The translations under genes and the position numbers were made by a program. From the NCBI RefSeq assembly GCF_018491765.1, contig NZ_JABWCU010000017.1, forward strand, positions 1 to 64,000: DNA of 64,000 nucleotides. The letters are read 5' to 3'. The stretch comes from Novosphingobium profundi (GTDB lineage: Bacteria > Pseudomonadota > Alphaproteobacteria > Sphingomonadales > Sphingomonadaceae). Below the pieces are notes generated by a model. It did not search any database and was not told the origin of the DNA. It saw nothing but the letters and a program-made list of their open reading frames with translations. Positions 34,835 to 43,956 of the stretch are shown here, in pieces. Position 1 is the first letter of the stretch. Every line of letters starts with the position of its first letter.

Positions 34835-36394
34835 TCAGATAATCCTGGCGATATCCAAAACAGAGCAAGTTCCATCCCGTAACGCCAACGTATGCGTCAA
34901 TAGCCCCATCGATGGTGCGCCTTCTTTTGCGTTCAGGGTCTGTAGCGGGACGCGTTCCACCGAAACCAAGGCATCCACTTCAAAACCGATCTGGCTGTCG
35001 GTCAGCCGCACGACGATCACTGGCCCAGGACCCGCATCATCCCTTTCCTGGCCCAGCGCGCGTCCAAGCGAATGCAGCGCAATCGTCTTGCCACGATGAA
35101 CGATAAGCGACTGACCCGCGCGTGCCCCCGGACAGGCGATACGGGACGTACTGACTGGCAAGATTTCCACGACGTGTTCGAGTGGGACTGCAAAGCGCCC
35201 GCCTCCGAGCCGGACAAGCAGAAACGGCCGGGCGCGGCACTCGGCGCCTCCATGCTCTCCCAGGTTGGTGGAACCTGCCATCGAACCGGCCCCTGCCTGT
35301 TCGATACCTGCTTCCTCCAGGCACGCCAGTTGCGCCAGTTCCGGGCATTCCTGAAGGCTCTTGGGCTCGACCACCAGCGCCAGCTTGTCCCCGAACTCGT
35401 AAATCCCTTGAAAGAACCGCAGGCATTCCAGCTCCGCCACTTCAAGTGGGCGAATGTCGGTGTCGCTCATAGACAGCATGTCCTGGGCACTGTCGATTTG
35501 CAGCGCCACCAGCTCTCCATCTGCCATGCGCAGGACGAGGCAGGCGGCCTGCGCCGTCCGGACCACTTCCCCCAGCCCAAACAAACCGAGCGTATCGATC
35601 ACGGGAACTTTCCGTCCGTTGTAGGCCAGCATTCCGATCCATAGGGGATCGGCAATCGGGCAAGGGGAGAGATTGGAATGGGGCATTGTTGCATCGATCG
35701 ATGCGGCTGCGAACGCGAAAAGATGTCCCCCGACCGAAGCGAGCAATCGCGGTGTTCCGCGCTCGCGTTGGCTCGTGAGGGCCTGCACGCGCGAGCGGGC
35801 CCTGGGCAGTCCGGACAAGCCGGCCAGAGCGGCGACATCGACGACCAGGCCACTGCTGTCCTTGTGCACGAAGGCAGCCGGAGCGACATGCGCCTTACCC
35901 GTCCCGTCGCGGCGAAGCGCGGTCAAGGCATCCTCACCAAGATCGGCAACGCCACAAATTTCCGTAATCCTAACGCTGAACGTATCGTCCTGATGCTGGA
36001 GCACGAGGACGACGCACTCCTCCTCGTTGTCGTCGTCGGCCTCGAGCCCATCAGCGCCCACTTGCAGCAGAGAGCGCAGATCCAGCACCGGAATGACCGC
36101 ACCACGCAAACTGAATGCGCCGAGCAATTCAGGCCGTGTGCGCGGCCAGGCGATCAGGTGTCCGGGAAAGGGGACGACTTCACGGATATTGCCGATCGCA
36201 AAGGCAGCGAAGAGTTCGCCCGCACGCACGATGCCATACAGTCCCGGTTGGACATCGGGCGAAAATGCGGTTTCCAGGCCAGGCTCAGGTGTCGCCGAAG
36301 GCTTCGACACACCAGTGGACGCCAAGTCTGGCGGGAAGCCCTCGGCTGGGGCCTCGACTTCGCCGTACCTCCCGTATCGCGCCACGTACCGCAT
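34835..36394 (-). CDS. Triple CheW-domain coupling protein
   Basis: 519 residues holding three successive CheW (SH3-like) domains: about 50-190 (LYGIVRAGELFAAFAIGNIR), 205-350 (TPRLLASVGGHLFAFAAASI) and 385-519 (FLLVRLGGGRFAVPLEHVVE). The first and third carry the I-x-x-L-R and V-D-x-V-like core; the middle is more diverged. Such proteins link chemoreceptors to CheA, and multi-CheW forms can bridge several receptors. It starts 13 bases after the PAS-chemoreceptor stop, so the two are an operon. No CheA, CheR, CheB or CheY lies in the window. Confidence 0.85.
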   Translation of the reverse strand: MRYVARYGRYGEVEAPAEGFPPDLASTGVSKPSATPEPGLETAFSPDVQPGLYGIVRAGELFAAFAIGNIREVVPFPGHLIAWPRTRPELLGAFSLRGAVIPVLDLRSLLQVGADGLEADDDNEEECVVLVLQHQDDTFSVRITEICGVADLGEDALTALRRDGTGKAHVAPAAFVHKDSSGLVVDVAALAGLSGLPRARSRVQALTSQRERGTPRLLASVGGHLFAFAAASIDATMPHSNLSPCPIADPLWIGMLAYNGRKVPVIDTLGLFGLGEVVRTAQAACLVLRMADGELVALQIDSAQDMLSMSDTDIRPLEVAELECLRFFQGIYEFGDKLALVVEPKSLQECPELAQLACLEEAGIEQAGAGSMAGSTNLGEHGGAECRARPFLLVRLGGGRFAVPLEHVVEILPVSTSRIACPGARAGQSLIVHRGKTIALHSLGRALGQERDDAGPGPVIVVRLTDSQIGFEVDALVSVERVPLQTLNAKEGAPSMGLLTHTLALRDGTCSVLDIARII

Positions 36395-36407
36395 CGCCGC
36401 GACGCCC

Positions 36408-38867
36408 TCAGGCCTGCGCCGTTGCGTTGGAAAGCTTGCGGATCAGTTCGACAACTTCGCCGGAAACCTCGCATTGCAGTTTCGCCGAGTCCGAGATGGC
36501 CGCGATGGCTTCACCCGTGCTGTGGACCGACCCTTCGATATCCACGAAGGTCACGCGGGCTTCCTGCGAACGTTCGCTCCCCTTGGAGATGCATCCCAGC
36601 GATTCCTCGATCAGGCGGCTGATGTCGCGCGCGGCTGTACTCGACCGCTCGGCAAGCCGGCGCACTTCGCCCGCGACGACCGAGAACCCCACCCCGTGCT
36701 CGCCCGCGCGGGCGGCCTCGATTTCCGCATTGAAGGCCAGCAGATTGGTCTGCCCCGAAATCTCCGCGATGACCTTGACGATCTCGGCGATGCCGGAGGA
36801 CGATTTCTGGATCAGGTCGATCGCTTCGATGGCACGCTCGAGGGCATTGCTTCCCACCGAGGCATCCTGGCGTGTCTTCTCGGCCAGTGAGTCCGCGGCC
36901 GAGGTGGACGAATTGATGGACTCGATCGACCGGGTCAGGCGACCTACTAGCGCTTCCAGATCGGAGGCGCGTGCGATGATCTCCTGCTGCAGCATGACCT
37001 GTTGGGTAATGTCGTGCGCATACTTGATGATGCGTTCCGGTTCGCCGCGCAGATTGAGGACCGGGTTGTAGGTCGCCTGAATATGGATGTCGCGGTCGTA
37101 CTTGCCGATCCGGTGAAAGCGTCCGCTATGGATTTCGCCCTTGTTGAGGACCAGCCAGAAATCCCGGTATTCCTGGCTCCGGATATAGTCGGGCGGGCAG
37201 AACATCGAATGGTGCTGCCCCTGGATTTCACGAAGGCTGTATCCGGTGATCCGCAGGAAATTCTCGTTCGCGGTAAGGACTTTGCCATCGAGATCGAATT
37301 CGATCACCGCCTGCGAGCGTTGGATCGCCTCGATGCGCGAACTGTGGTCGTTGGCCTGCCGCTTCTTGTCGGTGATATCGAGCGCGTATTTGATGACCTT
37401 GTAGGGATTGCCATTCAGATCGAGCACCGGGTTGTAGCTCGCACTGATCCAGACATCGTCCCCCGCGGCGTTGATCCGGCGGTATTCACCGCTGTCGCAG
37501 TCCCCCCGCGCCAGCCTTTCCCAGAATTGCGCGTAATCATCGCTGCCCTGGGTGGCCGGGTCGCAGAAGATGCGATGATGGCGACCGCGCACTTCCTCAA
37601 GAGTGTAGCCCATCAAGTTGAGGAAATTGCGGTTGGCGTTCAGGACGTTGCCCTGAAGATCGAATTCGACGACCGCTTGCGCACGGTCGATGGCGCGTGC
37701 GCGCCCCTCCATCTCGATCGCCTTGAGGCTTTGCACCGACACGTCCTGTGCGAACTTGACGATCTTGACCGGGCGCCCCTCGTAGTCGAGGATCGGGTTG
37801 TAGGTGGCCGTTATCCAGACTTCCCGACCACCCTTGGCAAGGCGCTTGAACTGCCCGCTGACGAATTCGCCGGCGCGCAGTCTGCGCCAGAGTTCCGCGT
37901 ATTCTTCCGAGGCCACATAATTTTCATCACACAAGATCGTATGCTTCTGGCCGACGATCGCCGAGCTTTCGTAACCGAAGATATCGAGGAAGTTCGCGTT
38001 CGCTTTCAGAATCCGTCCGGTCAGATCGAATTCAATGACAGCCTGGGATCGGTCGATGGCATTGGCATGCCCACGCGCTTCTTCCGCGGCAACACGCCGT
38101 TGCGTGACATCGACCGCCAGTTTCATGATCCGGGTTGGAACGCCTTCCTGATCGAGAATGGGATTGTAGCTGGCCTCCAGCCAGATGTCGCTGCCGTCCT
38201 TGCGATGTCGACGGTATTCGCCCTGGTCGAATTCGCCTCGGCCCAACTTTTCCCAGAACTGACGATAGGCCGGACTGGTGGTATAAGCTTCATCGCAGAA
38301 AATGCTGTGATGGCGTCCGACGATCTCGTCGAGCGAGTACTGCATGCAGCTCAGGAAATTCTCGTTAGCCGTCAAGATCCGGCCAGAGAGATCGAATTCG
38401 ACGATCGCATAGCCACGCCCCATTGCGGCCGAGATCGACGCGGCATACGCTTGATCGCGCTGCACCTTGGTCACGTCCTTGGCATATGCCAGAACCGAAA
38501 TGAGCTGGCGCTTCTCGTCGCGCGTGGGAACGTAAGTCTCCTCGAGCCAGATGATGGAGCCATCAGGCTGGACGAACTGGCGAATGAATGCCGTCTCATC
38601 CCGATTGAGGAGAGCATTCCAATCCTCATCCAGTTGCTCCAGCGAAATTCCTTGCGCTGCGTAGAGATCGGCAAACGAGCGGCCGACCAGTTGAGCTTCC
38701 TCGGTGCCGCGGTAGTCACAATAGCGCGAGTTGGCGTGAATCAGTTCGCCCTCGGGGCTGAACTGGCAAATCGCGAAAGCATGGTTGATGGCAAAGAAGC
38801 GATGTTCAAGCAGCGCGGCACTGGTGGCGATCTCGGAAAGATCATTGTTGAAAGCTTGGTCTGTCAT
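36408..38867 (-). CDS. Soluble chemoreceptor with a PAS array
   Basis: 819 residues, no transmembrane segment. A divergent PAS domain (about 20-135) is followed by four strongly similar PAS units of about 122 residues starting near 152, 275, 397 and 519. Each has FDLxGxxLxANxNFL and a GxxHxxxC-type motif, then the W-x-ATYNP(I/V)L block of PAC segments. The MCP signalling domain (about 660-819) contains QTNLLAFNAEIEAARAGEHG at its tip. It is a cytoplasmic receptor for a diffusible signal or redox/energy state, as in Aer-like multi-PAS receptors. The HxxxC residues could hold haem or metal, but that is speculative. Confidence 0.9.
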   Translation of the reverse strand: MTDQAFNNDLSEIATSAALLEHRFFAINHAFAICQFSPEGELIHANSRYCDYRGTEEAQLVGRSFADLYAAQGISLEQLDEDWNALLNRDETAFIRQFVQPDGSIIWLEETYVPTRDEKRQLISVLAYAKDVTKVQRDQAYAASISAAMGRGYAIVEFDLSGRILTANENFLSCMQYSLDEIVGRHHSIFCDEAYTTSPAYRQFWEKLGRGEFDQGEYRRHRKDGSDIWLEASYNPILDQEGVPTRIMKLAVDVTQRRVAAEEARGHANAIDRSQAVIEFDLTGRILKANANFLDIFGYESSAIVGQKHTILCDENYVASEEYAELWRRLRAGEFVSGQFKRLAKGGREVWITATYNPILDYEGRPVKIVKFAQDVSVQSLKAIEMEGRARAIDRAQAVVEFDLQGNVLNANRNFLNLMGYTLEEVRGRHHRIFCDPATQGSDDYAQFWERLARGDCDSGEYRRINAAGDDVWISASYNPVLDLNGNPYKVIKYALDITDKKRQANDHSSRIEAIQRSQAVIEFDLDGKVLTANENFLRITGYSLREIQGQHHSMFCPPDYIRSQEYRDFWLVLNKGEIHSGRFHRIGKYDRDIHIQATYNPVLNLRGEPERIIKYAHDITQQVMLQQEIIARASDLEALVGRLTRSIESINSSTSAADSLAEKTRQDASVGSNALERAIEAIDLIQKSSSGIAEIVKVIAEISGQTNLLAFNAEIEAARAGEHGVGFSVVAGEVRRLAERSSTAARDISRLIEESLGCISKGSERSQEARVTFVDIEGSVHSTGEAIAAISDSAKLQCEVSGEVVELIRKLSNATAQA

Positions 38868-39186
38868 TGATTGGACCTGCGCACAGAAGGGTTAGGTCGC
38901 GTATATCGAACCGCATCCAAGGTAATGAAAAACCCGGACTAAGCACTTCCACGAGGCTTGTTCTATTTTCACAGATGCAGATTGCCGAAACGCCAACCCG
39001 CGACCATCGAAATGACCGTGCGAAGCTGCGTCCTCGCCAACTGGGAAAGCCCTTGGCTCCAGCGGTCTGTCTTGGCTAAAACTGACGCATCTCACGCGTT
39101 CGGCGTCCGCTTTCAGCGCTGGATCGCGGAACGGATTCCATGTCCATCCCACCCCTTCAAGACGGCCAGAAGGGCATCCTGCGCAA
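38868..39186. other. Intergenic region upstream of the PAS chemoreceptor
   Basis: Nothing recognisable as a gene, RNA or repeat. It must contain the promoter of the chemoreceptor/CheW operon and the end of the porin transcript. Confidence 0.4.
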
Positions 39187-40341
39187 TCATTCAATTGCGA
39201 AAGCAATTCTCAACATGCCAAGGACAACAAGCGGGGAATCGGATTGGCCACCCGAATTCTGGATGATCTGGAAATCAGGTTGGATGGTCAGACCGGGTAG
39301 GAGTTCGTCCGTAAAGGTGATCTCCACGCCACGCTCGAACCTGGCTGGCAAGCGTCCCTCTGCCGATACGAGGGCGCGCTGAGCCTGGTTCGTCCAAGCC
39401 GCATGCACTCCGATCGAGAGGGCACTGGCCGGCCTCTGCGCCAACATGGGAGCGAGCAGCACTCCGGCCTGCGCGCTCGCCTCGAAAGGCGTCGCCTGCC
39501 CCTCGATCCATCCGCCGCGAACGAATGCGGAGAGGCTTTGGTCGGCCTCGCGCGATGTCAGCCGCGCATCGAGAAGGGCATAAACACCCCAAGTCTTCTG
39601 CGCCAGGCGATTGCCGTCGGGTTGGGTCGCCCAGAGATGATCGTGCGCCTTGGTGTAAGCCCATCCTCCCAGCGCGAGCTTGAGGCCGTCCTTGTCCAGC
39701 CCGGCCTCGGCAACCCCAAGCAACCCTTCGTGGAAGCTGAAATCGACGCCATGCGGATCGCCCCAGCTGGCCGCGTCGGCATCGACCAGGGCGGCGCGCA
39801 AGTACTGCCCCCGGTCACCGATCGCAACCTGGCCTCGCAGGGCCAGCGAACTCGATGGAAAGATCGAGGGGCCATTCACCCCGGACCCGGCCAATTCCGA
39901 GCCGATGCCGAAGGGTGGGGACAGGAGCGTGCCGGCCGATTCGGTCACGTAGAATTCGCTGTTGAGATCGAAGAGCCCGACCAGGAGCGACCCCTTGCCC
40001 AGGTCTCGCTCGATCCAGGCCTCGAAGAGCCGGACGCCGCTTCGTGCGACCTCGATGTTGTTGAACCCCTCAAGGCTTCCCACGATTTCGTTCGGGCGGG
40101 CCCCGTGGTTGCTCAGGACATAGATGTGGGACCGTGTCGATGCCCACCCCGCCAGGGTCTCGAGGTCCGCATCCAATATGACGTCGGTGTTTTCAAGGAC
40201 GCGCAGGCGACGGTCGCCCGGGCCCGACAGGATGGACACGACGTCGATCGTCTCGGCAAAACCGAAGTCGAGGCCGGGTGCCGCCTGGACCTGGAGCGGT
40301 GCCAGAAAGCCCGCCAGTACCAGGATCAGGGCCGCCCGCAT
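39187..40341 (-). CDS. OprB-family carbohydrate porin
   Basis: 384 residues from ATG at 40341 with signal peptide MRAALILVLAGFLAPLQVQA. The barrel contains LFEAWIERDLGKGSLLVGLF, then DLNSEFY, SGPS-type loops (here SGVNGPSIFP), and FSFHEGLLGVAEAGL, typical of OprB sugar porins. The C-terminal strand VLGMLRIAFAIE ends in alternating hydrophobics. An upstream in-frame reading to 40467 overlaps the MCP gene and is unlikely. It follows the membrane chemoreceptor by 19 bases, suggesting sensing and uptake of a shared solute. Confidence 0.82.
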   Translation of the reverse strand: MRAALILVLAGFLAPLQVQAAPGLDFGFAETIDVVSILSGPGDRRLRVLENTDVILDADLETLAGWASTRSHIYVLSNHGARPNEIVGSLEGFNNIEVARSGVRLFEAWIERDLGKGSLLVGLFDLNSEFYVTESAGTLLSPPFGIGSELAGSGVNGPSIFPSSSLALRGQVAIGDRGQYLRAALVDADAASWGDPHGVDFSFHEGLLGVAEAGLDKDGLKLALGGWAYTKAHDHLWATQPDGNRLAQKTWGVYALLDARLTSREADQSLSAFVRGGWIEGQATPFEASAQAGVLLAPMLAQRPASALSIGVHAAWTNQAQRALVSAEGRLPARFERGVEITFTDELLPGLTIQPDFQIIQNSGGQSDSPLVVLGMLRIAFAIE

Positions 40342-40360
40342 GGTGCCTGCCCGCCAGCTA

Positions 40361-42124
40361 TCACGCGGCCAGACGCGGGCCAAAGCCCGAACGCGAGGCC
40401 GGACCGGCATTTCCGGCGCCAAAGTCGAAAGCTTCCAGCTTTTGCGAGACGTCCTGTGTCGCGGCATAGACTTGACGCGTCGCGGCGGAGACTTCCTCGG
40501 CCAGGGCGGCGTTGGCCTGGGTGATCTTCTCCAGTTCCTTGGCGCTTGTATCGATGCCGCTCAGCGCTCGCGCCTGTTCCTGCGCCCCATTGCTGATTTC
40601 GCGCATGGTCGTGGATATGCGCTCCATGCGCTCGACAATCGCGACCAGCGCGGCTCCGGCCTCGCGCACAAGCCCCACCCCATGGCGAATTTCGTCTCCT
40701 GAAAGCGTGATGAGGTGCTTGATCTCATTCGCCGCTTCGGCCGAACGCTGCGCCAGCGCGCGCACTTCGGTTGCGACGACCGCAAAGCCCTTGCCCGCCT
40801 CGCCGGCGCGAGCCGCCTCGACACCGGCATTGAGGGCCAGAAGATTGGTCTGGAAGGAAATCCCGTCGATGGTGGTGATGATCGAGACGATCCGGTTCGA
40901 GGATTCCTCGATACGGTCCATGGCTTCGACCGCGGACTGGATGACGGTTCCACCCTCGGTCACTGCAGAATTGATGGCGAGCATCTCTTCCTGGGCTTCG
41001 TTGACCGATCCGGCCGCATCACCCACGCCCCGTGTCACACCCGAGATGGCGCTGGCCATATCCTGGAGCTGGCTCGACTGGCGCTCGTTGCGCTGCGACA
41101 GATCGTCGACCGAGGCGCTGATCTCGCTGGCCGTGCCGATCGTCGCGCCGTTGGCTTGAAGGACCATCTTGAGCGTTTGCGAAAGCGCATCCATCGCGGT
41201 GTTGTAATCGCGGCGCAAGCTGGCGAAGCCGCCGCCCATTTCGTGCTCGATGCGGCCTGACAGGTCGCCGTCCGCCAGGCGGCGAAGCGCCGAGCCGAAC
41301 GACGTGATGATCGTTTGCTCCTGATCCTCGCGCGCCACTTGCGCGGCGTTCAGGCAATCGCGCAGGGTCTCCGCCGCACGCGCCAGATCGCCCATCTCAT
41401 CATCCTTGTCCGCCAGAGGGACATGGACCTCCAGTTCGTTACGCCCCAAGGCGTCGAGGGCGCCACGGATCGCGAGTATCGGCGAAATGATGTGGGCCTT
41501 TGTCTCGCGCCAGACCAGGATGCTCACGGCGAGGATAAGGCCACCGCACACGAAGGTGACGACGAGGCCGATGAGGTTGGCGAAATCCGCCGCGTTGCGT
41601 GTTGCTTCAACGTTCTCTTCGACCTTGTCGGATATGTTCGACATTCCGCCTTCGAGTGTTTCGAAGCGCTCGATGAAAGTCTTGTACTGCGCCGGGGACG
41701 TGGGCCTGCGCGCATCGACGGCGCCGATCAACTGCTGGCCGGACTCGAGATAGGCCGCCACGTCGGCCTCGACGGTCCTGGCGGCCTGCTGCACGAGCGG
41801 GCTGTCGGAATATTGAAGGGTCCGCGCGATGTGCGCCCGGAAGGACTTGGCATCATCGGCGAAATTCTGGCTGAATTGGTCTCCCTCGACAGCGCCGGCG
41901 GCGGAAGCGAGAGCGCCCAGGACATCACCGCGGATGGTGTCGTGCAGCATGTCCGCTTCCATGTGGTTGCGCAACACCGTCACGGCCGCATCGACCCGGG
42001 CCAGGGCAGAGCGTTGGTAAGCTCCGACCAGTCCACTCGCGATCCCCCACAGGAGCGTTGCCGCCAGCAACAGTCCGAAGCCGCGCTTGGTACGCGACGA
42101 AATGCTTGAGGCATGGCGCTTCAC
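40361..42124 (-). CDS. Membrane methyl-accepting chemotaxis protein
   Basis: 587 residues from a GTG at 42124. TM1 is about 16-37, a periplasmic four-helix-like sensor 38-184, TM2 about 185-207, then HAMP (208-260) and a second HAMP-like unit around LRRLADGDLSGRIEHEMGGG. The signalling domain includes SFQTNLLALNAGVEAARAGE and GKGFAVVATEVRALAQRSAE. No CheR-binding pentapeptide is seen at the C-terminus. Ligand unknown. The GTG has no clear Shine-Dalgarno sequence, so the start is approximate. Confidence 0.88.
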   Translation of the reverse strand: MKRHASSISSRTKRGFGLLLAATLLWGIASGLVGAYQRSALARVDAAVTVLRNHMEADMLHDTIRGDVLGALASAAGAVEGDQFSQNFADDAKSFRAHIARTLQYSDSPLVQQAARTVEADVAAYLESGQQLIGAVDARRPTSPAQYKTFIERFETLEGGMSNISDKVEENVEATRNAADFANLIGLVVTFVCGGLILAVSILVWRETKAHIISPILAIRGALDALGRNELEVHVPLADKDDEMGDLARAAETLRDCLNAAQVAREDQEQTIITSFGSALRRLADGDLSGRIEHEMGGGFASLRRDYNTAMDALSQTLKMVLQANGATIGTASEISASVDDLSQRNERQSSQLQDMASAISGVTRGVGDAAGSVNEAQEEMLAINSAVTEGGTVIQSAVEAMDRIEESSNRIVSIITTIDGISFQTNLLALNAGVEAARAGEAGKGFAVVATEVRALAQRSAEAANEIKHLITLSGDEIRHGVGLVREAGAALVAIVERMERISTTMREISNGAQEQARALSGIDTSAKELEKITQANAALAEEVSAATRQVYAATQDVSQKLEAFDFGAGNAGPASRSGFGPRLAA

Positions 42125-42324
42125 ATGGATGGCTTTCGCAACAGGAAATTGAAACGCCCGAACAGCAAGAGCCGCTCTGCGTCTGAGACATCCTATAAGA
42201 TTGAAGCACTTGAAGGCTGGCTAAGACGCGGGATCGGGGTTATCCCGAGACATTCCATCAGCTTTGGTCAGAATTGACCTGTGCAAGGGCTGCACCCCCG
42301 GCAAGCAAATGCGCTCCTTGCGCG

Positions 42325-42683
42325 AAGATATCGCGAGGGGGCAGCCCGAGTAAGGGTCAGACCTGCGGGTCTTGGGCCACGGCGCTCTGGTACGGGGCAG
42401 GATGCCGTGGAGCGCGACGAGGTAGGCGCACGAGGGCACCGCGAAGATCGGGCCTTAATTGCCCAGGTTCTCGAGGATCGCGCCCGCGTAGCGCACCTGC
42501 AATTCGAGCTTGAGCGTGGGCAGCACGAGACGCTCGATATCGCTGAGCACGACCGCGGCGAAGAGCAGGCCGCAGACCACCCCGCGAAACCGCCCCGAGG
42601 GTCTGGGCAAGCTTGCCTGCGCCGGGCGCGCGGGCAGCGTGTCCTTCTCCGCCGCGGCGGGTACGACGGCGGCTCCGGTTATC
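42325..42683 (-). pseudogene. Hexuronate-type MFS transporter remnant (internal deletion plus stop)
   Basis: Immediately downstream of manD the minus strand reads RFRGVVCGLLFAAVVLSDIE, then RLVLPTLKLELQ, resembling the first TM and NYxDRxVLxxLxPTL block of ExuT-type MFS carriers. It then jumps to VRYAGAILENLGN-stop-GPIFAVPSCAYLVALHGI, which matches the last TM region of the same family. The TAA at 42456-42458 sits where a tyrosine is usual, and the frame continues after it. Roughly 330 residues are missing between the halves. The position beside a mannonate dehydratase fits a hexuronate carrier. Confidence 0.62.
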
Positions 42684-42686
42684 GCC

Positions 42687-43898
42687 TCACCAATTGTACA
42701 TCGTGCCGTCTTCGAGACGGTTCACGGGCAGGAACGCCCGGCTATAGGGGTATTGCGCGGCCAGTTCCTCGTCGAGCGCGATGCCCAGTCCCGGCGCCTC
42801 ACCCGGGTGCATCATGCCCTGCGCGAAGGTGTAGGCGTGCGGGAACACGGCGTCGGTCTCAAGGGTGTGGCGCATGTATTCCTGGATGCCGAAGTTGGGC
42901 ACCGAAAGGTCGAAGTGCAGCGCGGCGGCCATCGCGACGGGCGTGAGGTCGGTCGCCCCGTGGCAACCGGTGCGCACCTGGTAGAGATCGGCCAGCGCGG
43001 CGATGCGGCGCAAGTGGGTTATCCCGCCCGCGTGCACCACCGTGGCGCGGATGTAGTCGATCAACTGGTTCTCGATCAGGTGCTTGCAGTCCCAGATCGA
43101 GTTGAAGATCTCGCCCACCGCCAGCGGCGCGGTGGTGTGTTCGCGGATCAGGCGGAAGGCGTCCTGGTTCTCCGCGGGCGTCGCGTCCTCGAGCCAGAAC
43201 GGCCGGTAGGGTTCGAGATCACGGCCAAGGCGCCCTGCCTCGATCGGCGTCAGCCGGTGGTGGATATCGTGCAGGAGATGGATGTCCCACCCCAGCGCCT
43301 CGCGCGCGGCGGCGAAGAGTTCGGGCACCACGCGCATGTAGCGCGCGGTGTTCCAGACGTTCTCGCTCGGCAGGTCGGCGTCCGCAGGCTCGTAGAAGTA
43401 CTTGTCCTTGGAAACGCCATAAGTCGAGGCCATGCCCGGCACACCGCACTGCAGGCGGATCGCCTTGTAGCCTTGTTCCTTGTATTCGAGCGCCACGCGG
43501 ACGGTGTCCTCGATGGTGGTCCCGTTGGCGTGACCATAGACCATCACGCCCTCGCGGCTCGCCCCGCCCAGCAACTGGTAGACCGGCAAGCCCGCCAGCT
43601 TGCCCTTGATGTCCCACAGCGCCATGTCGACCGCCGCGATCGCGGTCATGGTGACAGGGCCGCGCCGCCAGTAGGCCCCACGGTAGAAGTACTGCCAGAT
43701 GTCCTCGATCCGGTGCGCGTCGCGACCGATCAGACAGGGTACGACATGATCGGCCAGATAGCTCACGACCGCCAATTCCCGGCCGTTCAAGGTGGCATCG
43801 CCAAGGCCCGTCGTGCCATCCTCGCACGTGATCTTGAGCGTCACGAAGTTGCGTCCCGGGCAAGTCACGATCACCTTCGCATCGGTTATCCTGGGCAT
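42687..43898 (-). CDS. manD: D-mannonate dehydratase (enolase superfamily)
   Basis: 403 residues with landmarks nearly identical to characterised ManD: VTCPGRNFVTLKI, IEDIWQYFYRGAYWRRGPVT, DMALWDIKGKLAGLP, MVYGHANG, the HLLHDIHHRLTP and WLEDATPAENQ metal-ligand blocks, GEIFNSIWD, the H of GCHGATDLTPV, and RLEDGTMYNW at the C-terminus. The enzyme converts D-mannonate to 2-keto-3-deoxygluconate in glucuronate catabolism. AGGAAG lies 12 bases before the ATG at 43898. It is downstream of the GH115 gene on the same strand. Confidence 0.95.
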   Translation of the reverse strand: MPRITDAKVIVTCPGRNFVTLKITCEDGTTGLGDATLNGRELAVVSYLADHVVPCLIGRDAHRIEDIWQYFYRGAYWRRGPVTMTAIAAVDMALWDIKGKLAGLPVYQLLGGASREGVMVYGHANGTTIEDTVRVALEYKEQGYKAIRLQCGVPGMASTYGVSKDKYFYEPADADLPSENVWNTARYMRVVPELFAAAREALGWDIHLLHDIHHRLTPIEAGRLGRDLEPYRPFWLEDATPAENQDAFRLIREHTTAPLAVGEIFNSIWDCKHLIENQLIDYIRATVVHAGGITHLRRIAALADLYQVRTGCHGATDLTPVAMAAALHFDLSVPNFGIQEYMRHTLETDAVFPHAYTFAQGMMHPGEAPGLGIALDEELAAQYPYSRAFLPVNRLEDGTMYNW

Positions 43899-43956
43899 TG
43901 CGGTGTGTCTTCCTTGTATGGGGCGACCGTTCGATCCCGGCCGCCTCGAAATTGCA

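Noticed and set aside
34518..34868. Minus-strand open frame of about 116 codons in the 34.2-34.8 kb gap
   Set aside because: It overlaps the CheW gene end, has no recognised domain and looks like non-coding or decayed mobile DNA.
36408..38867. Four PAS repeats read as an assembly duplication
   Set aside because: The units differ at many residues and codons, so they are diverged repeats rather than an artefact.
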